Shown: positions 31,984-40,607 of the stretch, in pieces
How the letters are laid out: every line of letters starts with the position of its first letter
Numbering within the stretch: the first letter of the stretch is position 1
NCBI GenBank assembly: GCA_964369235.1
Contig: CAYJEQ010000009.1
Span: forward strand, 1 to 54,986
Source: CAYJEQ01 sp964369235
GTDB lineage: Bacteria > Bacillota > Clostridia > Oscillospirales > Ruminococcaceae
Direction of reading: 5' to 3'
DNA length: 54,986 nt
The notes under the pieces: generated by a model
Database searches by the model: none
What the model was told of the DNA's origin: nothing
What the model saw: the letters and a program-made list of their open reading frames with translations, nothing else
Made by a program: the position numbers and the translations under genes

Positions 31984-33111
31984 TCAATCTAATAAGAACT
32001 GTAGATAGCCATAACCTTCTTCTACCATATTATTATAAGGGATAAACTTTAGGGCTGCACCATTAATACAGTATCTTAGCCCTGTAGAGTCCTTTGGCCC
32101 GTCGGTAAATACATGACCTAGATGGCTTTTGCCACTGCGACTTTTAACCTCGGTGCCATAGAATAAACTTGCTCCATGGGTATCCTCTATAATAACATCA
32201 TCGGTAATAGGTTGGGTAAAGCTAGGCCAACCTGTACCTGAATCATACTTGTCCGTAGATAGGAATAGTGGCTCACCTGTTACTATATCAACATACAAAC
32301 CTAGCTCATAGTTCTTGTCGTACTCATGGGTAAAGGCTCTCTCAGTACCTCCATACTGAGTTACATCATAGGCTATAGCAGATAAATTTGCCTTTATAGT
32401 TTTGCTGTCTGGTTTAACATAATCATTAGGATCAATTAGCTGATCTCCCACTGCTGCCGATAGATTAATATGACAGTAGCCATTAGGATTTTTCTGTAGG
32501 TAGTCTTGGTGGTAGTCCTCAGCATTGTAGAAATTATCCAAAGGCTCAACCTCAACAACTATATCCTTAGTAGTAAGCTGGGACAGCTCTGCAATTTTCT
32601 TATCAATAATGGCTTTGTCATCAGGATCCACATAGTAAACACCAGAGCGATACTGAGTTCCTATATCATTACCCTGCTGGTTTAGGCTGGTGGGATCTAC
32701 TACCTTAAAAAATTTATCCAGTAGCTCGTCCAGTCCCACCTGATTAGAATCATAAACAACCTTTACTGTTTCAGCATGGCCGGTGCCGGCATAGATTACA
32801 TCTTCATAGGAAGGATTTTCTGTATTGCCGTTGGCATAGCCAGAGGTGGAGTCGTAAACTCCTGCTATTCGTGACATATATTCCTCAACACCCCAGAAAC
32901 ATCCTCCAGCGAGATAGATGGTGCTTAAATCCTTCTCCTCTATTAGGGTATCAATGTCCACAGGTTCCGCAGCCATTGGTATATGATTATCCATAATATC
33001 CACAGTGCCCAGTGAAGCCCTTGTTCTGTTATTGTGATTTACACTTTTATTTATTGCAAATACACCTACTAGCGCTATTAATATAGCAGCAACTAAAATA
33101 AATTTTCCCAT
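31984..33111 (-). CDS. msrAB: MsrA-MsrB fusion, membrane-anchored methionine sulfoxide reductase
   Basis: The 375-residue protein has a hydrophobic N-terminal segment (4-22, signal anchor), an MsrA domain with catalytic GCFWG (Cys71) and an MsrB domain with RYCINGAAL (Cys348). It repairs both S- and R-methionine sulfoxide in proteins, here apparently outside the cytoplasmic membrane. The MsrB part lacks the two CxxC zinc pairs seen in many MsrBs. AAGGAGG lies 9 bases before the ATG. It is a single-gene unit. How electrons reach an extracytoplasmic enzyme is not shown by the neighbours. Confidence 0.93.
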   Translation of the reverse strand: MGKFILVAAILIALVGVFAINKSVNHNNRTRASLGTVDIMDNHIPMAAEPVDIDTLIEEKDLSTIYLAGGCFWGVEEYMSRIAGVYDSTSGYANGNTENPSYEDVIYAGTGHAETVKVVYDSNQVGLDELLDKFFKVVDPTSLNQQGNDIGTQYRSGVYYVDPDDKAIIDKKIAELSQLTTKDIVVEVEPLDNFYNAEDYHQDYLQKNPNGYCHINLSAAVGDQLIDPNDYVKPDSKTIKANLSAIAYDVTQYGGTERAFTHEYDKNYELGLYVDIVTGEPLFLSTDKYDSGTGWPSFTQPITDDVIIEDTHGASLFYGTEVKSRSGKSHLGHVFTDGPKDSTGLRYCINGAALKFIPYNNMVEEGYGYLQFLLD

Positions 33112-33274
33112 AGTTATAGTCCTCCTTAACTAGTTCACAACCTTTGCTATGATACAACTATACTACTTTTGTCTAGTTAAATAAACAGGATATTTTATAT
33201 TAACTATGTATATTTAATTAACGCTAGCTTATAAAGGGGAATTATGCAAAATCAAATATACAAAACACACAAAA

Positions 33275-34537
33275 CTAACCCCAGATTTTTTTCGCTTCTA
33301 AAAATGCTCGGTGCAGTGCTGTGGTGGAACTGCGACTTCTTACCCCTTCTCTAGTAGGATTTCTCCCACCAAAATTATACTTGTAAGCTGTGGAACTAAC
33401 CTTGCCATCTACCTTAGTAGCTATGCCGATATAAACTAATCCCACAGGCTTTTGGGCACTGCCACCACCTGGGCCAGCAATACCTGTGGTAGATACTGCA
33501 ATATCAGCAGAGGATATTTTTAAGACACCCTCAGCCATTGCCATAGCAGTTTCTGGGGAAACAGCCCCATGATCCTTTAAGGTATTTACCGATAAAAGCT
33601 CCTCTTTAATATTATTTCCATAGCTACACACCCCACAGTCAAAAACCTGTGAACTGCCAGCCACCTTAGTTATATCAAAGGATAACAAACCAGCAGTACA
33701 GCTTTCTGCTGTGGCGATTTTAAGGTTTTTCTCCTGTAGCAGTGCCACTAAGCTGTGATTTATCCCCTGTACATCTACACCGTATATAGCATCCTCAGGT
33801 AGCAGGCTGCGAACCTTTGCCTCTCCTTCATCTAAAAGTGCTAGGGCAGACTGTTCATCATCTCCAATAGCAGTAATTCTTACAGTAGTTTCAAAATTAT
33901 CTACATAGGTGGCTATAGAAGGATTTATAGCTGTTTTTGAATACTCCTCTATATACTGGGCAATGGTGGACTCACCATAACCGATGGACTGTAAATTTCT
34001 ACAACGAATGGTTTTGCTATTAAGACTATGTAAAAAATCAAAAACAAAGCCATCTATCATAGGCATAACCTCTCGTGGAGGCCCCGGTAGCATTATTACA
34101 TACTTACCTTCCCCAGCTGGAATAATAAGCCCAGGGGCTGTACCGTTATCATTGGGGATTACAGTGCTGTCCTCAGTCATATAGGACTGCTTAATATTAC
34201 TAGCTGGCATCTCTCTGCCAAGTCTACCATAAAACTCCTCTAGCTCTCTTGTAATATCCTTATTTTCTATTAGGGTTTTCCCTAGTACCTGTGCCACTAC
34301 ATCTTTAGATAAATCATCATAGGTAGGCCCAAGTCCTCCAGTTGTAATTATAATATCAGCACGATCCAGCGCCTGAATTAGCTGTGCTGACAACCTAGCT
34401 GGATTATCCCCTACCACCGATTGATGGTACATATTAACCCCTAACTCCATTAATTTTCTAGCTATATAGGCAGTATTTGTATTTACTGTATTTCCTGTAA
34501 GTAGCTCGGTACCTATAGATATTATTTCACAAATCAT
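33275..34537 (-). CDS. cinA: CinA-family protein / NMN amidohydrolase
   Basis: The 420-residue protein has an N-terminal molybdopterin-binding-like domain (ISIGTELLTGNTVNTN, TTGGLGPTYDD, LPGPPREVMP) and a C-terminal CinA deamidase domain (ATAESCTAGLLS, VSTTGIAGPGGGS). The family recycles pyridine nucleotides and is linked to competence or DNA damage in some bacteria. The ATG at 34537 is preferred; an in-frame ATG four codons earlier overlaps the AAAGG ribosome site. Its 5' leader is almost the same as that of murI at 45085-45195, an unexpected link discussed separately. Confidence 0.93.
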   Translation of the reverse strand: MICEIISIGTELLTGNTVNTNTAYIARKLMELGVNMYHQSVVGDNPARLSAQLIQALDRADIIITTGGLGPTYDDLSKDVVAQVLGKTLIENKDITRELEEFYGRLGREMPASNIKQSYMTEDSTVIPNDNGTAPGLIIPAGEGKYVIMLPGPPREVMPMIDGFVFDFLHSLNSKTIRCRNLQSIGYGESTIAQYIEEYSKTAINPSIATYVDNFETTVRITAIGDDEQSALALLDEGEAKVRSLLPEDAIYGVDVQGINHSLVALLQEKNLKIATAESCTAGLLSFDITKVAGSSQVFDCGVCSYGNNIKEELLSVNTLKDHGAVSPETAMAMAEGVLKISSADIAVSTTGIAGPGGGSAQKPVGLVYIGIATKVDGKVSSTAYKYNFGGRNPTREGVRSRSSTTALHRAFLEAKKIWG

Positions 34538-34650
34538 ATATATGACCATGCCTTTCTCTTAGTCTGCAATGTTTTAGGCGATTTTCTGCATTGCCAGTAA
34601 ACTGGCATTAGGAAAATTTCACTCACTCCCAGTGAAAAGCCTCAAAACTT
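34538..34650 (-). promoter_or_regulatory. Structured leader of cinA, shared with murI
   Basis: On the minus strand the leader starts AAGTTTTGAGGC and ends at the start codon. GTTTTGAGGC pairs with GCCTAAAAC (9 bp, one bulge) to close a three-way junction holding TTTCAC/GTGAAA and TGCCAG-TTTA-CTGGCA hairpins. The ribosome site GAGAAAGG follows the closing stem by about 12 bases. The murI leader has the same elements in the same order. Confidence 0.6.
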
Positions 34651-34725
34651 TAAATCCTCTTTCTGTTACTATGGCTTAGCCCATAATCACCAATATATTA
34701 TAAACCTATACCATCATAATAACAA

Positions 34726-34771
34726 TAGGGTGACCAATATAATTATAACTGGGATTATACTAGTCACCCTA
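34726..34771. repeat. Isolated long hairpin upstream of cinA
   Basis: TAGGGTGAC (34726-34734) pairs with GTCACCCTA (34763-34771), with TATAAT/ATTATA inside. It is not followed by a T-tract on the plus strand. It could be an operator or part of an upstream minus-strand leader. Confidence 0.5.
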
Positions 34772-34838
34772 AAAGCTGTTACAATCTATTAAAAAATAAA
34801 TTAACCAAAACATATACATTTATTTTATAAAATATGAT

Positions 34839-35341
34839 ATAATAAACACATTATGTGCTAGTGAAATATAATAACTACCAGTGTTTATTATATTTTAGTA
34901 TCCCCACTTTCTCGCCACTGATGTGGCAACCGAAAGTGATGGGGAATTATCTCAGTAATTCTCTGAATTACCGAGATAATAAACACATTATGCACTATGA
35001 TAGTAAGATAATAACTGGTGTTTATTATATTTTAGTATTCCCACTTTCTCGCCACTGATGTGGCAACCGAAAGTGATGGGAAATTATCTCAGTAATTCTC
35101 TGAATTACCGAGATAATAAACACATTATGCACTATGATAGTAAGATAATAACTGGTGTTTATTATATTTTAGTATTCCCACTTTCTCGCCACTGATGTGG
35201 CAACCGAAAGTGATGGGAAATTATCTCAGTAATTCTTTGAATTACCGAGATAATAAACACATTATGTGCTAGTGAAATATAATAACTACCAGTGTTTATT
35301 ATATTTTAGTATTCCCACTTTCTCGCCACTGATGTGGCAAC
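34839..35341. repeat. 137-bp tandem repeat array, about 3.7 units
   Basis: Unit starts lie at 34839, 34976, 35113 and 35250, with exact 137-base spacing. Each unit holds three inverted repeats: ATAATAAACAC/GTGTTTATTAT; CACTTTC..GCCAC/GTGGC..GAAAGTG; and a 15-bp TTATCTCAGTAATTC hairpin with one mismatch. Units 1 and 4 share one variant of the first loop, units 2 and 3 another. The array ends inside the second hairpin of unit 4. No gene is in it. It occupies most of the cinA-proB intergenic region. Confidence 0.9.
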
Positions 35342-35471
35342 TGTAACTACAGGTAGATTATACCATAGTTATAGATTTTATTAGCTATTTAGATAGTTGG
35401 AAATAACGCTGAGTATTATAGTGTTTTACTTAGTAGATATATAGATTTACATATTAGTAGGGAGATATTAG

Positions 35472-35558
35472 TTTGAAACAAAGTTTCAAACATGGGTTTT
35501 GTGCTTTTCAGTCATTATAACACCCGCACAAAACACTGAGAAAGGAATGAACATTTTT
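35472..35558 (+). promoter_or_regulatory. Structured leader of proB
   Basis: GTTTGAAAC-AAA-GTTTCAAAC forms a hairpin at about 35471-35491. GTTTTGTGC (35496-35504) pairs perfectly with GCACAAAAC (35526-35534). CTTTTCAGT just after the first strand can instead pair with ACTGAGAAAG, which contains the ribosome site. The closing stem and the CTTTTCA segment resemble the cinA and murI leaders. The stretch 35342-35471 shows nothing else. Confidence 0.5.
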
Positions 35559-36344
35559 ATGAGATTTGATAATGTTAAACGAATAGTCCTAAAGGTGGGA
35601 AGCTCCACCCTAACCCATGAAAGTGGCCTTGTAAATATAAGAAGGGTAGAAGGGCTTATTAAGGTTTTATCCGATATAAAAAATAGTGGTAAAGAGGTAA
35701 TATTAGTTTCCTCTGGTGCTGTGGCTGTGGGAACAGGAAAGCTAGGGATATCCCGTCCTTCTGATATGCCATCTAAACAGGCAGCAGCTGCTATTGGCCA
35801 ATGTGAGCTTATGTATATGTATGATAAGCTATTTGGGGAGTATCACCACAATGTATCACAGGTGCTACTAACTAGAGATGTGGTGGAAAGTGAACACCGT
35901 AGAAATAATGTAATAAATACCTTTAACAAACTGCTAGAGTGGAAGGTTATTCCAGTAGTTAATGAGAATGATACAGTTTCTGTTGAGGAGATAGAATTTG
36001 GGGATAATGACACCCTATCGGCTATAGTAGCAACACTGACTAAAAGCGATTTGCTAATAATAATGAGTGATATAGATGGCTTATATACAAGTAATCCTAA
36101 AAATGACCCAACAGCTACAAAAATTGACACAGTAGAAGCTATTACAGAGGATATAATTAAGCTGGCAGGTGGGGCAGGAAGTACCCACGGCACAGGTGGT
36201 ATGATAACAAAAATACAGGCAGCAACTATTGCTAATAATGAAGGCATAGATATGCTAATAATAAATGGTAAAAATCCTGAGATACTGTATGATGTATTTG
36301 AGGACGAAACCATAGGTACACTGTTTAAGGGAGGGAGAATATAA
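35559..36344 (+). CDS. proB: Glutamate 5-kinase
   Basis: The 261-residue protein phosphorylates L-glutamate in the first step of proline synthesis. Motifs KVGSSTL, LVSSGAVAVG, NENDTVS and FGDNDTLSAIVA of the amino-acid kinase fold are present, as is the GTGGM segment. It lacks the C-terminal PUA domain of the longer E. coli type; short forms are common. The ATG at 35559 is chosen: AAAGG is 12 bases before it, and an earlier in-frame ATG overlaps that site. Its stop overlaps the proA ATG by one base, so the two are translationally coupled. The leader may regulate translation. Confidence 0.94.
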   Translation: MRFDNVKRIVLKVGSSTLTHESGLVNIRRVEGLIKVLSDIKNSGKEVILVSSGAVAVGTGKLGISRPSDMPSKQAAAAIGQCELMYMYDKLFGEYHHNVSQVLLTRDVVESEHRRNNVINTFNKLLEWKVIPVVNENDTVSVEEIEFGDNDTLSAIVATLTKSDLLIIMSDIDGLYTSNPKNDPTATKIDTVEAITEDIIKLAGGAGSTHGTGGMITKIQAATIANNEGIDMLIINGKNPEILYDVFEDETIGTLFKGGRI

Positions 36345-37588
36345 TGTCTACAGTAGTTAAGTTAGGTGAAAAGGCAAAGGAAGCAGCTCAGTTTATGTCC
36401 ACAGCCTCTACCCATGACAAAAATAAGGCATTAGAGCTTATTGCAAACCATATAGAAAAGTCCATAGCTGAGATTGTAGCAGCTAATGAGATAGATGTTA
36501 AACTAGCAGTGGAAAAAGGTATTAAGCCCTCTATGATAGATAGATTAACCCTAACCCCTGAAAGGATTATGGATATAACCAAGGCAGTAAGACAGATAAT
36601 CGATTTAAAGGATCCAGTGGGAGATGTTACCGATGGTGTAGTTCGTCCTAATGGAATTAGAATAGTTAATACTAGGGTGCCTTTTGGGGTGGTAGCAATG
36701 ATATATGAGGCTCGCCCTAATGTGACGGTAGATGCAGCAGCCTTAGCTATAAAATCCGGTAACTGCTGTATACTTCGAGGAGGTAGCGAGGCTATAAACT
36801 CTAACAAAGCCTTTGTTAAGGTAATGGTAGAGGCACTAGACAAGTCCAGTTTACCAGTTAATTGTGTACAGCTAGTGGAGGACACCAGCAGAGAAACAGC
36901 TAAAGAATTAATGGTACTTACCCAGTATGTGGATTTATTAATTCCACGAGGTGGGGTAGGACTGATTAAAACTGTGGTGGAAAATGCCAAAGTTCCTGTT
37001 ATCGAAACAGGGGTAGGCAACTGTCACAGCTTTATAGATGAAAGTGCAGATTTACAAATGGCAGTGGACATAGCAGTTAATGCTAAAGCCAGCCGTCCAT
37101 CGGTGTGTAATGCTATGGAAACACTGCTAGTACACAAAAATATTGCTAAGGAGTACCTACCCCTGTTAAAAGCAGAGTTGGATAGATATTCAGTAGAGAT
37201 AAGAGGCTGTGAAGAAACTAGAGCCATTATCCCAGATGTGGTAGCAGTAACGGAGGAAGATTACTGGACAGAGTTTGGGGATTTTATCCTTGCTATTAGA
37301 GTGGTAGAGGATATTCAGATGGCAATAGACCATATTAGAAAGTACACCAGTGGACATTCTGAGGCTATTATTACTGATAGTTACAGTAATAGCACAAAAT
37401 TTACTAAAGAAATAGATGCAGCAGCAGTTTATGTAAATGCCTCTACTAGATTTACCGATGGTGGGGAGTTTGGATATGGTGCAGAGATTGGGATTTCCAC
37501 CCAGAAGATGCATCTTCGTGGGCCAATGGGCTTATCAGCCCTTACCACCAATAAATTTATTATAACAGGTAATGGACAGATTAGATAA
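36344..37588 (+). CDS. proA: Glutamate-5-semialdehyde dehydrogenase
   Basis: The 414-residue protein reduces glutamyl-5-phosphate to the semialdehyde with NADPH, the second step of proline synthesis. It has the ALDH-like fold with VPFGVVAMIYEARPNVT, LRGGSEAINSN, ETGVGNCHSF (the nucleophilic Cys lies in the GNCH motif) and a terminal FGYGAEIGISTQKMHLRGPMG. The length is typical. It overlaps proB by one base. ProC is not in this window. Confidence 0.96.
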   Translation: MSTVVKLGEKAKEAAQFMSTASTHDKNKALELIANHIEKSIAEIVAANEIDVKLAVEKGIKPSMIDRLTLTPERIMDITKAVRQIIDLKDPVGDVTDGVVRPNGIRIVNTRVPFGVVAMIYEARPNVTVDAAALAIKSGNCCILRGGSEAINSNKAFVKVMVEALDKSSLPVNCVQLVEDTSRETAKELMVLTQYVDLLIPRGGVGLIKTVVENAKVPVIETGVGNCHSFIDESADLQMAVDIAVNAKASRPSVCNAMETLLVHKNIAKEYLPLLKAELDRYSVEIRGCEETRAIIPDVVAVTEEDYWTEFGDFILAIRVVEDIQMAIDHIRKYTSGHSEAIITDSYSNSTKFTKEIDAAAVYVNASTRFTDGGEFGYGAEIGISTQKMHLRGPMGLSALTTNKFIITGNGQIR

Positions 37589-37670
37589 TCTACCTATTAT
37601 TTGCCTACAGATAAGAGCAAAACTAAATGGAATATTTTATCTGTGTTAAAAATGATGAGTATTCTGTGTG

Positions 37671-37712
37671 TTTTTATCTTTTCCATCCCTTACAGGGTGG
37701 AAAAGATAAAAA
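37671..37712 (+). terminator. Large hairpin after proBA
   Basis: TTTTTATCTTTTCCA pairs with TGGAAAAGATAAAAA, with CCC/GGG continuing inside. An outer GAGCAAAACT/AGTTTTGCTC pair (about 37615 and 37719) encloses it. It ends in A rather than T on the plus strand, so termination is likely but not certain. Confidence 0.6.
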
Positions 37713-37767
37713 ATAAGAGTTTTGCTCATATCTAATTATTACCTAAAGAAAGGCGTGAGCTAGATTA

Positions 37768-38487
37768 ATGGAGAAAAACACATCCAATAAGCGCAGTAAA
37801 AAGCAGAAAATGATAAGTTCCCTAGGGGTTGCAGTGGTTATATTTGCTGTAATAGGTTTTATTACGGTAATTACCATTAGTGTAAACCTAACTAGTAAAC
37901 TTTTTGACAGGTCTGGGGACATGGAGGAGTTTGAAAGGCTGATTATGCCTGTAGTAATGTTTGACCCAGTGCCTTTTACCAGTGTGGATAAAGCCGATGA
38001 AAGCCTTATTAAACAGGCGTCTATCTGGGCTTGTCTTATGAGTGAAAAACGAAATACCTATGGATATGATGACAGTGGTATGCTAATACTGCCAGCTTCT
38101 GATGTTGAGGTAATGGCAGCTAGTTTGTTTGGTAGTGAAACCACCATTACCCATGAAACCTTTGGTAGCTATGATAACACCTATTATTACGATGAATATG
38201 GCAATCTATATAAGGTGCCAATTCTATCACTAGCAGATTTCTACCGTCCCGATGTGGTGGAGATTGACCAAAAAGGTGATACAGTAAATCTTACAGTGGG
38301 ATATATTCCACCAGGGGATATACTTAGTCTTGCCTTTGGGGAGGAAAGTTCTTTAACAGAGCCTGATAAATATATGGAATACACCCTACAGGAAACAAAA
38401 GCAGGTTATAAGGTGGTATCCATACAGGCTATAAACACCCAACAGCCACAAAGTTCTGATACACCAGTAGTAGGTGGAGGGGAATAG
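37768..38487 (+). CDS. Unrecognised membrane-anchored extracytoplasmic protein
   Basis: The 239-residue protein has a basic N-terminus (KRSKKQK), one membrane span at about 18-42 and a polar domain outside. No family is recognised. The outer part has Tyr/Asp-rich stretches (DNTYYYDEYGNLYKVP) and a Pro/Gly tail with no cysteines. A similar membrane-anchored plan is seen in many clostridial conserved proteins. It starts a probable three-gene run with the DUF1904-type protein and the small membrane protein downstream. GAAAGG is about 14 bases before the ATG, a long spacing. Confidence 0.65.
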   Translation: MEKNTSNKRSKKQKMISSLGVAVVIFAVIGFITVITISVNLTSKLFDRSGDMEEFERLIMPVVMFDPVPFTSVDKADESLIKQASIWACLMSEKRNTYGYDDSGMLILPASDVEVMAASLFGSETTITHETFGSYDNTYYYDEYGNLYKVPILSLADFYRPDVVEIDQKGDTVNLTVGYIPPGDILSLAFGEESSLTEPDKYMEYTLQETKAGYKVVSIQAINTQQPQSSDTPVVGGGE

Positions 38488-38525
38488 TCAGTTAATAATA
38501 TAAATTAATCGAAAGGAAAGATAAA

Positions 38526-38852
38526 ATGCCACAGATAGTTATTAAAGGAATGAAGGAGCTAGAGGTAGCTCAGATTAGTGGAGATATAGCAAGAGAATTA
38601 GCAGCAGTATCAGGAGTAGCACAGGACTGGTTCTCGGTGGAATATCTACCCTCAGTATTCTATGTTGATGGAGTAAAGGTAGACCACTACCCAATGATAA
38701 AGGTATACTGGTTTGACCGAGGACAGGAGCTAAAGGATAGCTGTGCTAAGGTAATTGATAATATAGTGAGAAAGCTAGGATATGAGCAGATTGAGATATT
38801 CTTTGTGCCACTGGCTAAAGCTGATTATTATGAAAACGGTGAGCATTATTAA
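38526..38852 (+). CDS. DUF1904-family protein (tautomerase-like fold)
   Basis: The 108-residue protein starts MPQIVIKGM and contains WFDRGQELKD and a terminal DYYENGEHY, which I recognise as DUF1904. The N-terminal Pro right after Met and the beta-alpha-beta pattern recall the 4-oxalocrotonate tautomerase superfamily, where Pro1 is catalytic, but no reaction is known. GAAAGGA lies 8 bases before the ATG. The neighbours give no function. Confidence 0.8.
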   Translation: MPQIVIKGMKELEVAQISGDIARELAAVSGVAQDWFSVEYLPSVFYVDGVKVDHYPMIKVYWFDRGQELKDSCAKVIDNIVRKLGYEQIEIFFVPLAKADYYENGEHY

Positions 38853-38886
38853 AATATAAAGGATAAATTGAAAGGTATTTGTAAAA

Positions 38887-39396
38887 ATGGAACTAGGATA
38901 TAAAGAACAGAGACTAGCCAATCTAGGAGAGGCTAATTACGAGGCAACGGTATTTGGTATATTTGTAAAAAGCGAGCCTAAGAGAGCTATAGCAGCTGCT
39001 GTAATAGGATTTATTGCTTTAGTATTGTTAAGAGTAATTGGAATTGACTATGGTATATTAAATGCTATAATTATAGGGGCAGCTGTAGGTATTATGGTGG
39101 GAACCTCTAATAATAATTGTTTTATAGGGATAAACCAAGAGGGGTTATCTATTGCCTATGTAGGTACATTTAATATGACTAAGTTTAAAAGTGGTCAGGT
39201 TATACCTTATGCTGAGATGAAAAATATCTGGGTAAAGCGAGAGCTAGGCAGACTACTACAGGTAAACTTTACATATAAAGGGCAGAAATACCGTTTTGAG
39301 ATACACCCTAAGCCAAAGCTTAATAGAAATATCCCACCACAGGTGGAAGAGGTAGATTACATCCAGTCAAAGTTAATGGAAGTAATCGGAGGTTAG
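38887..39396 (+). CDS. Small membrane protein with PH-like cytoplasmic part
   Basis: The 169-residue protein has two close hydrophobic segments (about 34-52 and 56-74) and then a beta-rich domain (FIGINQEGLSIAYVGTFN...YAEMKNIWVKRELGRLLQVNFTYKGQKYRFEI) that resembles bacterial PH/YcxB-type domains. It is not a family I can name with certainty. AAAGG lies 11 bases before the ATG. It ends about 70 bases before a bidirectional terminator. Confidence 0.6.
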   Translation: MELGYKEQRLANLGEANYEATVFGIFVKSEPKRAIAAAVIGFIALVLLRVIGIDYGILNAIIIGAAVGIMVGTSNNNCFIGINQEGLSIAYVGTFNMTKFKSGQVIPYAEMKNIWVKRELGRLLQVNFTYKGQKYRFEIHPKPKLNRNIPPQVEEVDYIQSKLMEVIGG

Positions 39397-39465
39397 ATAA
39401 AAAATCTAAATATAAGCAGTAAAAAAGCTTATTTACCAAATTTGGGGCAAAATTATATAGAACCT

Positions 39466-39499
39466 AAAAAAGCTGGCATTCACTTGAATGTCAGCTTTT
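39466..39499. terminator. Bidirectional terminator between convergent genes
   Basis: AAAAGCTGGCATTCA pairs with TGAATGTCAGCTTTT (one mismatch), with A and T tracts on the two sides. It separates the plus-strand genes ending at 39396 from the minus-strand gene ending at 39566. Fragments related to the dispersed hairpin element flank it (around 39441-39465 and 39536-39569). Confidence 0.85.
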
Positions 39500-39565
39500 C
39501 TATATAGTAGATTATTCTTATAAAGCGACTCTTTGTCAATGGTGCCCCAATATTTACCATAGAAC

Positions 39566-40333
39566 CTATAAATCTTCCTCAGTGGTAGGTGTTTCCTCAA
39601 TAGCTGTGGGGATATTATCTGTTAGGGATTTTTTTACAATAAATCTATCTTTAACCCTGTTAAAGACAAAGTACAGTGCCACCCCACAGTATATTGTAGC
39701 TAGTATACTAATATTGCGAAGGAATGGCCAGGATATAATCCCAAAGCTATTATAATCTCCACCTGTAATAATTTTTTCCACTGCTACAATGGCTGTAAAC
39801 TCCCCACTGCCATCTATAATAGGGCTGTAGGAGGCAGTGTAGTCGGTTTTGGCGTATCGATACCGATGATTTGTTGGGGATACAGTTTTAGTCATAAGTA
39901 GGTCTAGGGATTTTTCCCCTACTTCTAAAGAGCCTTCTATTGGGCTATTGGGGATAATATCGTCATGGGAGTTCATTAACTGATAAAACTTACCATCTAC
40001 CTGATGAAGGATGGAGATAGTATGGCTGTTAGTTTGTTTTGCAATATTAACTAAGGACTCCTGTAAAAACTGATTAGGGGTGGAAGTTTCGGTGGATTTT
40101 TTTAGCTTAATAATATCTGGGATGTTATTAGAAGCTAGGCTGTAGGCTAGAGTTTCTGATACCATCTTTGCCTCCTCCATAATCTGTACCTCCTCTGCTG
40201 CACGACTACTAGCAGGAATGGTAATAGAGGTAAAAAGCACTGCTACTGATATAATGGTAAGTATCGCCAGAATTAGGGTTCTTTTAAGCCCAGTAAAAGG
40301 CTTTATAAAAAGTGTATTAATAATTTTCTTCAT
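39566..40333 (-). CDS. Orphan two-span sensor-like protein without output domain
   Basis: The 255-residue protein has a membrane span at about 18-40, an extracytoplasmic domain to about 195 with single-Cache-like features (a helix, then ISILHQVDGKFYQLMNS and YTASYSPIIDGSGEFTAIVAVEK), a second span at about 203-224 and a 30-residue Glu/Thr-rich tail. There is no kinase, GGDEF or methyl-accepting part, so it either signals through a partner or is a remnant of a longer sensor. AAAGGA is 10 bases before the ATG. It is divergent from nrdJ. Confidence 0.65.
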   Translation of the reverse strand: MKKIINTLFIKPFTGLKRTLILAILTIISVAVLFTSITIPASSRAAEEVQIMEEAKMVSETLAYSLASNNIPDIIKLKKSTETSTPNQFLQESLVNIAKQTNSHTISILHQVDGKFYQLMNSHDDIIPNSPIEGSLEVGEKSLDLLMTKTVSPTNHRYRYAKTDYTASYSPIIDGSGEFTAIVAVEKIITGGDYNSFGIISWPFLRNISILATIYCGVALYFVFNRVKDRFIVKKSLTDNIPTAIEETPTTEEDL

Positions 40334-40476
40334 AGGGGAAGCATCCTTTCCAGTTTATGTTAGAGTGGCTATATATAGTATACCATAAGAAAAGACTTTG
40401 TCCTAGATATAGTAGAAAATTTTATATTTCGGAGATTTCACCAGTTTTGTACACTTATTTTGTATACTTTGATATA

Positions 40477-40524
40477 TAATAACATATTGTATAGGAAGTT
40501 AATATGTGGTACAATATATTGTGT
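40477..40524 (+). promoter_or_regulatory. nrdJ promoter with tandem NrdR-type boxes
   Basis: TTGTAT (40487-40492), 17 bases, TACAAT (40510-40515) forms a promoter. Over its -10 lies CAATATATTG followed by TGT (box at 40509-40524), matching the NrdR consensus acaCwAtATaTwGtgt at 14 of 16 positions. A weaker box at 40477-40492 is exactly 32 bp upstream, about three helical turns, the phasing expected for paired NrdR sites. NrdR should repress here when dATP is high. Confidence 0.7.
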
Positions 40525-40607
40525 TATAAGTGAGAATATCCACTAATAACATTATTACTATTTTAACATAAATTTAGTTATAGATAAAAGAAAGGAAGTT
40601 TTACAAA

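Noticed and set aside
34855..35058. An open frame across the 137-bp repeats
   Set aside because: It arises from repeat sequence, has no ribosome site and is interrupted in the next unit.
34839..35341. CRISPR array
   Set aside because: The units are 137 bp and almost entirely repeated; there are no short repeats with unique spacers and no cas genes.
35342..35558. T-box riboswitch controlling proBA
   Set aside because: No T-box core (such as GGTGGNACC) or terminator/antiterminator pair is present; the leader has a different structure.
40334..40607. B12 (cobalamin) riboswitch upstream of nrdJ
   Set aside because: No B12-box-like sequence is visible; the region is explained by a promoter with tandem NrdR-type boxes.
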